Shown: in pieces, positions 7,742 through 14,703 of the stretch
Layout: every line of letters begins with the position of its first letter
Numbering within the stretch: position 1 is the first letter of the stretch
Source: SM1-50 sp964467345
GTDB lineage: Archaea; Thermoplasmatota; E2; DHVEG-1
Assembly (NCBI GenBank): GCA_964467345.1
Contig: CAYXPY010000023.1
Location: 1 to 29,942 of the forward strand
Direction: 5' to 3'
Length of the DNA: 29,942 nucleotides
Translations under genes and position numbers: made by a program
The notes under the pieces: generated by a model
The model's database searches: none
The model's input: the letters and a program-made list of their open reading frames with translations, nothing else
What the model was told of the DNA's origin: nothing

Positions 7742-7873
7742 ATGAGCCAGCATTGTTCACTGTGTGGTACTGATCTTCTACCGACTGATGAGGAAGGATT
7801 ATGTCATCTCTGCAAGATGTCGATTATCTTCAATGAAGACACCTTCCCAGAAGTTGACGACTGCGCCTCATAA
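7742..7873 (+). CDS. 43-aa double-CxxC (zinc-ribbon-like) microprotein
   Basis: This very short gene encodes MSQHCSLCGTDLLPTDEEGL followed by CHLCKMS and an acidic tail. The two CxxC pairs (Cys5/Cys8 and Cys21/Cys24) are spaced as in a small treble-clef or zinc-ribbon knuckle, so one bound zinc is likely. A clear TATA box lies upstream and a poly-T terminator directly follows, so it seems to be its own transcription unit. The Shine-Dalgarno is weak (GGGG, 5-10 bases before the ATG). The downstream gene is taw1, with its own promoter. Function unknown; proteins of this kind often bind nucleic acid or a larger protein, but that is only a suggestion. Confidence 0.75.
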   Translation: MSQHCSLCGTDLLPTDEEGLCHLCKMSIIFNEDTFPEVDDCAS

Positions 7874-7876
7874 TCC

Positions 7877-7884
7877 TTTTTTTT
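7877..7884 (+). terminator. Poly-T terminator after the 43-aa gene
   Basis: Eight T follow the stop codon by 3 bases, separating this unit from the taw1 promoter. Confidence 0.55.
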
Positions 7885-7916
7885 CCTGAGGAAGACTCTC
7901 CGAACCAAGCATAATA

Positions 7917-7926
7917 CATATAAAAC
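7917..7926 (+). promoter_or_regulatory. TATA box of taw1, placing its start at 7954
   Basis: ACATATAAAA lies about 30-37 bases before ATG 7954. It overlaps the region just before the longer in-frame ATG at 7930, which would then fall upstream of the transcript start. Confidence 0.65.
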
Positions 7927-7953
7927 AGGATGCTATCGTGTTTTCCACAGCCT

Positions 7954-8886
7954 ATGAACCCGGAATTACAGAAAATCCTGCAACGACAGCATTACGCAAT
8001 CATCGGCAAACACTCTGGGGTGAAACTCTGTCATTGGATGAAACAAAGCCTGCTGCATGGGCGACAGTGCTATAAGCAGACCTTTTACGGCATCAACTCT
8101 CATCAATGTCTGCAGATGACCCCCACGATCACCCACTGCACCCAGATGTGCCTGTTCTGCTGGCGGTTCCAAAACTTCACTGAAAAAGAGTTACGCGACT
8201 ATGACGACCCAGCATATATCCTTGAAAACGCGATCCAGGCACAAAAAAAGCTCATCACTGGTTTCAAAGGCGATCCCCGATGCGATCAGAAAAAATGGAA
8301 GGAGGCAAACGAACCAAACATGCTTGCCTGTTCACTTTCTGGTGAGCCGACGCTGTACCCTCGGCTCGGGGAGTTCTTCGAGCTGTGTCATCAGAAAGGC
8401 ATCACCACGTTCCTTGTCACTAATGGGACAACACCAGAGGCGCTGGAAACGCTTAGCACCTTGCCAAAACAGCTCTTTGTCTCCATTGTCGCACCAACTG
8501 AAGAGCTCTATAAAAAACTCTGTGCCCCGTTGATCCCTAACGGCTGGGAGAAAATCCAGGAGACCCTGACGCTACTTCCCTCCCTTGACACCCGAACCGT
8601 GATCCGTCATACCCTTGTTCATGGATGGAACATGGATGAGAAATACATCGATGCATACGCGAAACTCGACGCAGCAGCAGAACCGCTGTTTATCGAGCCA
8701 AAAGGATACGTCTTTGTCGGCTCATCACGGAATCGGTTGCATTTCTCAAATATGCCTCATCATGAGCAGATACGGTCCTTTGGGCAGAAACTCGCAGAAA
8801 AAATAGGATATACCCAGGTAGTGGAAAAAGAAGACTCACTGGTTGTCCTACTTTCCTCACAAAAAAAACAGAAAAAAATAAAATAA
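7954..8886 (+). CDS. taw1: tRNA-4-demethylwyosine synthase (archaeal TYW1/Taw1)
   Basis: This radical SAM enzyme condenses N1-methylguanosine-37 of tRNA-Phe with pyruvate to form the tricyclic 4-demethylwyosine base, the first committed step of wyosine synthesis. With start 7954 (310 aa) the radical SAM cluster is HCTQMCLFCWRF, giving Cys62/66/69. Cys26, Cys39 and Cys52 match, as I recall, the numbering of the second 4Fe-4S cluster in Methanocaldococcus jannaschii TYW1. This agreement and the TATA position favour 7954 over the ATG at 7930, and suggest a leaderless mRNA. SLSGEPTLYPRLGEF is the SAM-side GxP-type motif. As in archaea generally, the flavodoxin domain of eukaryotic TYW1 is absent. 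The Lys-rich end overlaps the likely terminator of the convergent sepF. Confidence 0.96.
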   Translation: MNPELQKILQRQHYAIIGKHSGVKLCHWMKQSLLHGRQCYKQTFYGINSHQCLQMTPTITHCTQMCLFCWRFQNFTEKELRDYDDPAYILENAIQAQKKLITGFKGDPRCDQKKWKEANEPNMLACSLSGEPTLYPRLGEFFELCHQKGITTFLVTNGTTPEALETLSTLPKQLFVSIVAPTEELYKKLCAPLIPNGWEKIQETLTLLPSLDTRTVIRHTLVHGWNMDEKYIDAYAKLDAAAEPLFIEPKGYVFVGSSRNRLHFSNMPHHEQIRSFGQKLAEKIGYTQVVEKEDSLVVLLSSQKKQKKIK

Positions 8887-8905
8887 AAAAAGGAAAAAAA
8901 CAAAG
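8874..8905 (-). terminator. Poly-T terminator of sepF
   Basis: On the minus strand, just after the sepF stop, the sequence is nearly all T with a few C, G and A. It overlaps the Lys codons at the end of taw1. Confidence 0.5.
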
Positions 8906-8906
8906 G

Positions 8907-9275
8907 TTAGAATTTGCCCCGGAGTTTCCGGCGGTCCACTTTTACACCATTTGGGGAGACCACCATGAGGTTGTTGCCTATTCCTGCGACATCCCCACCA
9001 ATATCATCCGTGATTCTCTTCAGCTCATTGGTGACTCGTTTCAGCAATACTTCCTGATCGGAGATTGCAGTGAAATCAAGGATCAATACGTTTCCACCAT
9101 AGACAAAATCAGTTAAATCCTTCAAGTCCTCATACCGTTGAATCTCACCAATGGCAACATGCATCCGTGCACCAGTCATACTGCCGGCTTGTGCGTCTGC
9201 ATATTTCTCAAGATCGATATATCCCTCTGTTGTTCCTGTCTTTTTCTCACCAAAAATCTTACTTGTTATTCCCAT
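8907..9275 (-). CDS. sepF: SepF, archaeal cell-division protein
   Basis: Archaeal SepF anchors FtsZ to the membrane at the division site. The 122-aa product has the family layout: a short N-terminal membrane-targeting sequence (MGITSKIFGEKK), a short polar linker with YIDLEKYAD, and a C-terminal SepF core (about 35-115) with the strand NVLILDFTAI, the helix EVLLKRVTNELKRITDDIG, and the closing GNNLMVVSPNGVKV. The length is usual for archaeal SepF. ATG 9275 is preceded by a TATA box about 50-58 bases upstream. No ftsZ is in the window, as is common for archaeal sepF. It faces taw1 tail to tail. Confidence 0.93.
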   Translation of the reverse strand: MGITSKIFGEKKTGTTEGYIDLEKYADAQAGSMTGARMHVAIGEIQRYEDLKDLTDFVYGGNVLILDFTAISDQEVLLKRVTNELKRITDDIGGDVAGIGNNLMVVSPNGVKVDRRKLRGKF

Positions 9276-9323
9276 TCTGATACACGACTCCTAATTTTTG
9301 CCCGTATTCTAAAATATATTTCG

Positions 9324-9333
9324 CTTTATAAAC
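9324..9333 (-). promoter_or_regulatory. TATA box of sepF
   Basis: The minus strand reads GTTTATAAAG. A second A/T-rich box (GAAATATATTTT) lies nearer the gene at 9311-9322 and could be used instead. Confidence 0.6.
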
Positions 9334-9417
9334 ATTTGTAACGTCCAATAATTACTGTTTCATGGGATATCACAGCCACATCCCACCTCCCTGCAAGACC
9401 CCTGGGAAAAGAAAACC

Positions 9418-9425
9418 ATTAAATC
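9418..9425 (+). promoter_or_regulatory. TATA box of the 80-aa gene
   Basis: ATTAAATC ends 20 bases before ATG 9445, the spacing expected for a leaderless transcript. Confidence 0.5.
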
Positions 9426-9444
9426 AAGAACCCCGTATACTACC

Positions 9445-9687
9445 ATGGGTGCGAGGTTGAACCAGAACGGTACGATTGTCGAACGACTTACTCTGAAAAT
9501 CAAGATCTTTGACACAGGGAAATGGGAATGGACCGCCCAGCAACGATTCAGCAAAGAACCACGGATACAACTCAGCGATATCTTAACGATCTTGGATGAA
9601 GTCAAAGCAGAGCTCATCGCAAGTGAAGAAACCGAAACTCAAGATACAGACACAGAAAACAACGTCCCTGCCTCCGTCCAACAATAA
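9445..9687 (+). CDS. Hypothetical protein, 80 aa
   Basis: I recognise no family. The product begins MGARLNQNGTIVERLTLKIK, continues with a beta-rich segment (TLKIKIFDTGKWEWTAQQRF), a helix (LSDILTILDEVKAELIA), and a polar, acidic, Thr/Gln-rich disordered tail. It has no Cys, membrane segment or signal peptide. A TATA-like box sits about one turn-over spacing upstream of the ATG, and no Shine-Dalgarno is present, so the mRNA is probably leaderless. It is followed by a TTTAAAAAA box (9700-9708) that serves the hydrolase gene. Confidence 0.72.
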   Translation: MGARLNQNGTIVERLTLKIKIFDTGKWEWTAQQRFSKEPRIQLSDILTILDEVKAELIASEETETQDTDTENNVPASVQQ

Positions 9688-9765
9688 GCAAAACAGTGAT
9701 TTAAAAAAGATGATCTCCATACCTTTTTTATCTGATCTCCCGCCTCCCTAAGGAAAACCCTTGTG

Positions 9766-10323
9766 ATGCCTATGCTGTATTACATCCATGGTTATCAATC
9801 AACGCCTTATGGTGAAAAAGCAACATTATTCAAAGAAGCATTGCATGTAAGAGCCATCCGCTATCAAGATACCGCACCAGAGGAAATCCAGATTCCATAC
9901 TGTCTTGAAAAAATCTCTTGGGAAATAAAAAACGACCCTTCTGTCATACTCATCGGTTCATCCCTTGGAGGTTTTCTTGCTGCATCGGCCGCTTTGAGTC
10001 ATCCTGCTATACGAAGACTCATCCTTCTGAACCCTGCGATCATCCCCCCAGAAACCGATCTTGAGACGATCGAAGGGATGCCTCTGCGGATTCTCCAAGA
10101 AATGATCAATCCAAAGCTCTTTACCCAGAAGATTCCTGCGCAGATCACCATCTTACGAGGAACGCAAGACACTGTTGTGCCTGACCGGTGGGTCTTTTGC
10201 TTCGCTCAAGCACAGAATGCAACGATACAATTCTTTGATGATGATCATCGTTTCTCAAAAAACCTCTCCAGACTTCCGGAAATCATCTCTGCATTGCTAC
10301 AAAAAGAAGATCAAACCCGTTAA
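9766..10323 (+). CDS. Alpha/beta hydrolase, YqiA-like small esterase
   Basis: This is a small serine hydrolase of the UPF0227/YqiA type. The nucleophile elbow is IGSSLGG (Ser at about residue 67), the acid is the Asp of GTQDTVVP, and the catalytic His lies in DDDHRFS. The early YYIHGYQSTP carries the oxyanion-side HG. At 185 aa it is the usual short form without a lid domain, and there is no signal peptide, so it acts in the cytosol. The substrate is unknown; relatives hydrolyse short esters or thioesters. The frame could start at GTG 9763, but ATG 9766 is preferred, with AAGGA at 9750-9754 as the Shine-Dalgarno. Its stop overlaps the stop of the convergent PUA gene by 4 bases. Confidence 0.88.
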   Translation: MPMLYYIHGYQSTPYGEKATLFKEALHVRAIRYQDTAPEEIQIPYCLEKISWEIKNDPSVILIGSSLGGFLAASAALSHPAIRRLILLNPAIIPPETDLETIEGMPLRILQEMINPKLFTQKIPAQITILRGTQDTVVPDRWVFCFAQAQNATIQFFDDDHRFSKNLSRLPEIISALLQKEDQTR

Positions 10324-10808
10324 TGGATCAACGTCCATAAACGGTCACCGACGTAATGGATGGTTTTGACCGCTTTGCCTGGTTTTTTTGTTTTCATCTC
10401 CCCGCCAGTCATCAGGGCGATTCCAATCGCCAAGGGTTTTCGATGTTTCTCATCACAGATCCAGACTAGATCGTCTTTCTGGATCATTTCATCAACATCT
10501 GTTATACCCGGGGCCATGACATCGGCTCCTTTCGTGATAAAACTGACCGCCCCCATGTCGATGACGACAAAATTGGTCTTCGGTTTATACTTAGCTACCC
10601 CCTGCAGGGTGAATATGAGTTTGTTGTTATGAATAATAAAATCTATGCTATCATTGACAAGCAGGACGGTATATTCTTCAAGGGTCCCGGTATCAACAGC
10701 TGCTTTTGTATCAAAAAAATCACCCTGGAACCTGGTTTTCAGATCCGCGGCAAGCTCCTTTGCCTCCCGTTCTTTGAGGCGATGTCTGTTCTTTATCTTG
10801 ACAGCCAT
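10320..10808 (-). CDS. PUA-domain RNA-binding protein (MCT-1/Tma20-like)
   Basis: This 162-aa archaeal protein has an N-terminal alpha/beta domain (about 1-75; starts MAVKIKNRHRLKEREAKELA) and a C-terminal PUA domain (about 78-160), with FVVIDMGAVSFITKGADVMAPGI as its first half and KPLAIGIALM followed by GKAVKTIHYVGDRLW as its second. This two-part form resembles MCT-1/Tma20, which in eukaryotes works in translation re-initiation and ribosome recycling with DENR. An RNA- or ribosome-related role is likely, but the archaeal function is not settled. A box reading ATTAAAAT lies 22-29 bases upstream of ATG 10808, so the mRNA is probably leaderless. It is divergent from the Lsm/L37e pair, another RNA/ribosome unit. 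Confidence 0.9.
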   Translation of the reverse strand: MAVKIKNRHRLKEREAKELAADLKTRFQGDFFDTKAAVDTGTLEEYTVLLVNDSIDFIIHNNKLIFTLQGVAKYKPKTNFVVIDMGAVSFITKGADVMAPGITDVDEMIQKDDLVWICDEKHRKPLAIGIALMTGGEMKTKKPGKAVKTIHYVGDRLWTLIH

Positions 10809-10829
10809 AGAGAAGATATTCCCATCATT

Positions 10830-10837
10830 ATTTTAAT
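10830..10837 (-). promoter_or_regulatory. TATA box of the PUA gene
   Basis: The minus strand reads ATTAAAAT 22 bases before the start codon, fitting a leaderless transcript. Confidence 0.5.
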
Positions 10838-10866
10838 AGTTATCCTGAGGAGGAAAGCCCAAACTG

Positions 10867-10874
10867 TTATAAAT
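10867..10874 (+). promoter_or_regulatory. TATA box of the lsm-rpl37e operon
   Basis: TTATAAAT lies 35-42 bases before ATG 10909, leaving a leader of about 13 bases. Confidence 0.65.
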
Positions 10875-10908
10875 GCTATCTCTATTTCGTCTCTCCTAGG
10901 TAACCGCT

Positions 10909-11127
10909 ATGGAAAAACCATTAAAACTCCTACATGCAAGCCTGAACGCTCGGGTCATCGTCGAGCTGCGGGGCGGTGTCGAATACCAAGGTGTCCTGGA
11001 TGGCTATGACGTTCCTCATATGAACCTTGTCTTGAAAAACGCAGATGAAATCGTCCGTTCAGATAAAAAGACGAAACATGACAAAGTCATTGTCAGAGGC
11101 GACAATATCATTTATATATCACCGTAG
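10909..11127 (+). CDS. Sm-like archaeal protein (Lsm/SmAP)
   Basis: This protein assembles into a heptameric ring that binds U-rich RNA. The 72-aa product shows Sm1 (ARVIVELRGGVEYQGVLDGYDVPHMNLVLKN as separate strand blocks, with the key D-x-x-M-N at DVPHMNLVL) and Sm2 (VIVRGDNIIYISP, carrying the RNA-contacting RGDN). There is no extension, so it is the minimal archaeal SmAP type. The ATG has a short leader with AGGT. It is followed 17 bases later by rpl37e, a linkage common in archaea. The role is probably RNA metabolism linked to ribosome or tRNA processing. Confidence 0.97.
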   Translation: MEKPLKLLHASLNARVIVELRGGVEYQGVLDGYDVPHMNLVLKNADEIVRSDKKTKHDKVIVRGDNIIYISP

Positions 11128-11144
11128 AATAAGGGGTATCGACT

Positions 11145-11309
11145 ATGACAAAAGGAACAACGAGTAGAGCCGGTGGGAAAACCACCCATATCGCATGCCG
11201 ACGCTGTGGGAGACATGCCTTTCATGTGCAGAAACGACGGTGCGCGTTCTGTGGGTTTGGGGAAACCAGTAAGATACGGCATTACAATTGGGTTCGGGAA
11301 AAAAAATAA
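11145..11309 (+). CDS. rpl37e: 50S ribosomal protein L37e
   Basis: This 54-aa zinc-ribbon protein of the large ribosomal subunit binds 23S rRNA. The product starts MTKGTTSRAGGKTTHIACRR and has the zinc site CRRC (Cys18/Cys21) paired with CAFC (Cys33/Cys36). It ends with the basic KIRHYNWVREKK. The SRxGGKTTHIxCRRCG block is diagnostic of L37e. GGGGT (11132-11136) is the likely Shine-Dalgarno. A TATA-like TTTATATATC at 11111-11120, inside the end of the Lsm gene, could be a second promoter but also encodes conserved Ile-Tyr-Ile. The stop TAA abuts the stop of the convergent membrane-protein gene with no base between them. Confidence 0.97.
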   Translation: MTKGTTSRAGGKTTHIACRRCGRHAFHVQKRRCAFCGFGETSKIRHYNWVREKK

Positions 11310-11672
11310 TTACGGTACAGCTTTTTTTTCTTCTTCTTTGTTTTTAGACAATTTTCTATAGTTTTGAAGTGCCCATCGTCCGTTTTTACCCCAAATCGCA
11401 TTATAGATACGGACTTCCACATACAAAAAGAAAATAAGGAGAAACAGGGCTCCACCAAGGTTAAAAGGGACGGGGAGAATGCGGACAACCTCCAAGGGGA
11501 GTAACGTGTCAATGAGGAGTACGACAACTAGGAAAAGGCTTTTTGCGGCTTCCTGATACAAGGGTCGAATTTGACAGTTCTCTATGCTTTCTTTTCGTTT
11601 CTTAAGAAGATACTTGACAAGGTTTTCTGTTTTATCGACATGAGTATCTAAACGGTTCTTTATCACTGACAT
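11310..11672 (-). CDS. Two-helix membrane protein, unknown
   Basis: The 120-aa product begins MSVIKNRLDTHVDKTENLVK. A basic amphipathic cytosolic segment is followed by two hydrophobic segments (about 45-63, with LFLVVVLLIDTLLPL, and about 72-88, with GGALFLLIFFLYVEV) and a basic, charged tail. Such a helical hairpin would place both ends on the same side, probably the cytosol. The frame reaches a TTG at 11681, but ATG 11672 is preferred, with AGGGAT about 10 bases upstream on the minus strand. It lies 49 bases after oppF1 on the same strand and could be a late member of that operon, though a TTTAATAAA box between them could give it its own promoter. No family recognised. Confidence 0.75.
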   Translation of the reverse strand: MSVIKNRLDTHVDKTENLVKYLLKKRKESIENCQIRPLYQEAAKSLFLVVVLLIDTLLPLEVVRILPVPFNLGGALFLLIFFLYVEVRIYNAIWGKNGRWALQNYRKLSKNKEEEKKAVP

Positions 11673-11721
11673 TCGGAACAATCCCTATCTATTTTCAAAT
11701 CAGTACCAATAATACGGGTGT

Positions 11722-12687
11722 TTAATAAAGATAGCAGGCGACAAAATGGTCTTTATGATATTCTTTCAGAGGTGGTTCTGCCTCTGAGCATTTCGCCATG
11801 GCATAGGGACATCGTGGGTGGAATCGACACCCTGTTGGTGGTGAAATCAAGCTGGGGACCTCTCCTTTGAGATGGATGTGTTTTTTCTTCATGCGGGGAT
11901 CAGGATTGGGGATTGCAGAAAGCAAGGCTTTTGTATACGGATGCAGCTGCTCCCAGAAAAGATCTTTGGTTGGTGCATGCTCCACGATTTTTCCTGCGTA
12001 CATCACACCAACGCGATCACTGATGTATTTAATCACGCTCAAATCATGGGTGATGAACAAATATGTCAGCTGGAATTTTTCCTGCAGGTCCTTGAAGAGA
12101 TTGAGGATTTGGGCTTGCACTGAAACATCAAGAGATGAGGTCGGCTCGTCAAGGACGATGAAATCAGGGTTCAATGCCAGCGCTCGGGCAACACCGATTC
12201 GCTGTTTCTGACCTCCGCTGAACTCATGGGGGTATCGATACATATGTTGTTCATCAAGCCCAACCGTTTTTAACAATTCAAGGACTTTTGCGTTCAACGC
12301 TTCACCTTTGAATCTCCTGTTAATTTTCAATGGTTCACCGATGATTGTTTTCACTGTCATCCGAGGGTTTAATGAAGAGGAGGGGTCCTGAAACACAATT
12401 TGCATATGAGGTCGTAATTTTCGTAGCTCTGTTTTGTTTATCTCTGTAAGGGTAGACCCCATGAAAACCAATGTCCCTTCAGTCGGTGGTACGAGATGAA
12501 TCAGCACTCGACCGAGGGTTGTTTTTCCACAACCGGATTCTCCGACAAGACCGAATGTCTCACCTTTCCGTATCTCAATGTTGACATCGTCGACTGCTTT
12601 CAGGTGTTCTTTTGTCGAAGAGAACAGTCCCTGCTTGATGGGGAAATATTTTTTGAGATTAGTCGCGCTTACAATAGTCTCTTCCAT
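11722..12687 (-). CDS. oppF: Oligopeptide ABC transporter ATPase OppF (system 1)
   Basis: This is one of the two ATPases that power peptide import, on the cytosolic face of the OppB-OppC channel. The 321-aa product has Walker A GESGCGKTT, the ABC signature SGGQKQRIG, Walker B FIVLDEPTSSLD, and the switch His in FITHDLS. The C-terminal oligopeptide-transporter tail TGCRFHPRCPYAMAKC ends with a fourth Cys in VACYLY; these four Cys match the positions reported to hold a 4Fe-4S cluster in mycobacterial OppD. Start 12687 was chosen over 12726 because AAGGAGGAAG lies directly before it. It overlaps the end of oppD1 by 29 bases. The substrate range (peptides, or less often nickel or sugars) cannot be read from the ATPase. 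Confidence 0.95.
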   Translation of the reverse strand: MEETIVSATNLKKYFPIKQGLFSSTKEHLKAVDDVNIEIRKGETFGLVGESGCGKTTLGRVLIHLVPPTEGTLVFMGSTLTEINKTELRKLRPHMQIVFQDPSSSLNPRMTVKTIIGEPLKINRRFKGEALNAKVLELLKTVGLDEQHMYRYPHEFSGGQKQRIGVARALALNPDFIVLDEPTSSLDVSVQAQILNLFKDLQEKFQLTYLFITHDLSVIKYISDRVGVMYAGKIVEHAPTKDLFWEQLHPYTKALLSAIPNPDPRMKKKHIHLKGEVPSLISPPTGCRFHPRCPYAMAKCSEAEPPLKEYHKDHFVACYLY

Positions 12688-13756
12688 CTTCCTCCTTCGA
12701 AGCAACAGAAAATTTGACGGTTTCATAATGGTGACAGGCGACCTGATGGTCCTTTTCCACTTCCCTGAGTGGTGGGTCGCATTGTTTACAGATGTCGGTC
12801 CGATATCTGCATCGTGGGTGGAACCGGCAGCCTGTTGGTGGTTCGATGAGGTTCGGGACCACCCCGGGGATGATGTCCAGTCGCTTTCTTTCCTCGGTTG
12901 TCTTTGGAATGGCTTTCATAAGTCCCCTCGTGTACGGATGATCAGGGTTGTCAAAGATTTTTTCTGTTGTCCCTATCTCTACGATATATCCTGCATACAT
13001 GACACCCACACGGTTACACATCTCTGCGATGATTCCAAGATTATGGGTAATAAGCCAAATCGCGGTCCCGACGCGTTGTTGTAGTTCCTTCATCAGGTCA
13101 AGGATTTGTGCTTGCACGGTAACATCTAATGCGGTTGTCGGCTCATCTGCTATCAACAGATCCGGGTTGCATGCAAGCATCATTGCGATCATCACTCGCT
13201 GCCGCATCCCGCCAGAGAGCTCATGGGGAAATTGGTTAACCACCTTTTTTGGATCAGATATTTTTACCAGATCAAGTGCGTTGATTGCTTTTTCAAATGC
13301 TTTCTTGCGTATGATATTTTTTGTTTTCCTTCTCTTCCAGAGAGTATACCAGGGGATATCCTGGTCTACCTCAGGGAACGATTCATGAAGTAAGATCACC
13401 TCAGCGATTTGTTCTCCAACCGTATACACCGGGTTTAACGCAGTCATAGGCTCTTGGAAAATCATTGAGATTTCGTTGCCCCGTATGTTCTGCATCTCTT
13501 TTTCTGTTTTTTTTAACAGATCTTCTCCTTTGAAAACGATGCTTCCTTTCATGATTTTCCCTGGTGGCTGGGGGATAAGCCCCATCACGGAGAGAGCGGT
13601 AACGCTTTTCCCGCAACCCGTCTCTCCAATCAACCCGAAGGTCTCACCCTTGAAAATCTGAAAGCTGGTTTCTTCTAATGCCTTGACGACGCCTTCGTAG
13701 GTGTAGAAGTAGGTTTTCAGGTCCTGTATCTTAAGTAAGGGTTCGTTCTCTATCAC
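12659..13756 (-). CDS. oppD: Oligopeptide ABC transporter ATPase OppD (system 1)
   Basis: This is the second ATPase of peptide importer 1. The 365-aa product has Walker A GETGCGKSVTA, signature LSGGMRQRV, Walker B LLIADEPTTALD, and WLITHNLG carrying the switch His. The four-Cys tail reads GCRFHPRCRYRTDICKQC ... VACHHYE. Compared with OppD2 it has about 20 extra residues (around 125-150, rich in Lys/Arg, with WYTLWKRRKTKN) before the signature helix. The start is GTG 13756; GAAGG lies 4 bases upstream, overlapping the oppC1 stop. An ATG two bases earlier is out of frame. Its end overlaps oppF1 by 29 bases, so the pair is translationally coupled. Confidence 0.94.
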   Translation of the reverse strand: MIENEPLLKIQDLKTYFYTYEGVVKALEETSFQIFKGETFGLIGETGCGKSVTALSVMGLIPQPPGKIMKGSIVFKGEDLLKKTEKEMQNIRGNEISMIFQEPMTALNPVYTVGEQIAEVILLHESFPEVDQDIPWYTLWKRRKTKNIIRKKAFEKAINALDLVKISDPKKVVNQFPHELSGGMRQRVMIAMMLACNPDLLIADEPTTALDVTVQAQILDLMKELQQRVGTAIWLITHNLGIIAEMCNRVGVMYAGYIVEIGTTEKIFDNPDHPYTRGLMKAIPKTTEERKRLDIIPGVVPNLIEPPTGCRFHPRCRYRTDICKQCDPPLREVEKDHQVACHHYETVKFSVASKEEDGRDYCKRD

Positions 13757-13757
13757 A

Positions 13758-14630
13758 TCACCTTCGTAGTTTTGGGTCAGTCACATCTCGCAGACCATCA
13801 CCTAGGAGGTTAAATCCAAGGACAACAAGTAATATTGCTAACCCTGGGAACGTGACGTACCACCAGGCATGGAACATATGGATTCGACCCGAGGATATCA
13901 TTAACCCCCATTCTGCGGTACCCGGGGATGCCCCTAGTCCTATGAAGCTCAGTCCGGCTGCAACTAAGAGCACAGCACCAAGATCTAAGGTGATTTCTAC
14001 CAGTAACGGTGCGAATGAATTTGGAAAGATATGTCGAAAGAGGATCCGGGAGTTCCTCGCACCGATGCTCCGGGCAGCCTCCACAAATTGCTGTTCACGG
14101 ACGGCAAGGACCTGACCGCGTATCAACCGAGCGTACGTCGGCCACCAGACGATAATCATCGCTTCCATGATATGATCGATGCTTCGGCCCAATGCTGCAG
14201 CAACAGCCATCGCTAAAATAAGATACGGAATCGCGAGGAACACATCGGTGATCCTCATGAGAACCTCATCGATGATTCCACCGAAATACCCTGCGATTCC
14301 ACCCAGGATGATTCCTATTAATGTTGAGATAGCAACGACGATGATACAGATACGGAACGAGGTCTGAGACCCATACACAACCATGCTGAAGATGTCGCGT
14401 CCATAATCATCGGTTCCAAAGAAATGCTCTGCGCTTGGTGGAAGTAACGATTTATCAAAATCGATAGCCCATCGTTCCTCAGTCACCGTTGTACCCTGGT
14501 CTGTACTAACCCGAACATAAGCGGGGTGTTGACTGGCGATAAACGGTGCAAACAACGCTACTAAGATCAAAATTAGAATCAATATTAGTCCTATCATTGA
14601 TAAGAGACTTTTTCGGAACAGATGGGCCAT
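13758..14630 (-). CDS. oppC: Oligopeptide ABC transporter permease OppC (system 1)
   Basis: This is one of the two membrane subunits forming the peptide channel. The 290-aa product has an N-terminal helix (SLLSMIGLILILILILVALF), an extracytoplasmic domain (to about 85, with FFGTDDYGRDIFS), then five further helices. The ATPase-contacting EAA loop reads EAARSIGARNSRILFRH. ATG 14630 has AAGGA 10 bases upstream. However, the 73 bases back to the oppB1 stop are open in the same frame and would add a basic, helical N-terminus, without an ATG, GTG or TTG. The real start may therefore lie upstream at a rare codon (see findings). It ends 1 base before the oppD1 GTG. Confidence 0.92.
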   Translation of the reverse strand: MAHLFRKSLLSMIGLILILILILVALFAPFIASQHPAYVRVSTDQGTTVTEERWAIDFDKSLLPPSAEHFFGTDDYGRDIFSMVVYGSQTSFRICIIVVAISTLIGIILGGIAGYFGGIIDEVLMRITDVFLAIPYLILAMAVAAALGRSIDHIMEAMIIVWWPTYARLIRGQVLAVREQQFVEAARSIGARNSRILFRHIFPNSFAPLLVEITLDLGAVLLVAAGLSFIGLGASPGTAEWGLMISSGRIHMFHAWWYVTFPGLAILLVVLGFNLLGDGLRDVTDPKLRR

Positions 14631-14703
14631 GAATCGTAGGTCCTTGATTTTGGATTCATGTTTTTTGAGGAAATCATCTAGAAATTTAATATGCGATCGT
14701 ATC

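Noticed and set aside
11111..11120. Internal promoter TTTATATATC for rpl37e
   Set aside because: The box is well placed, but its bases also encode the conserved end of the Lsm protein, so it cannot be told from coding constraint. It is noted in the rpl37e entry only.
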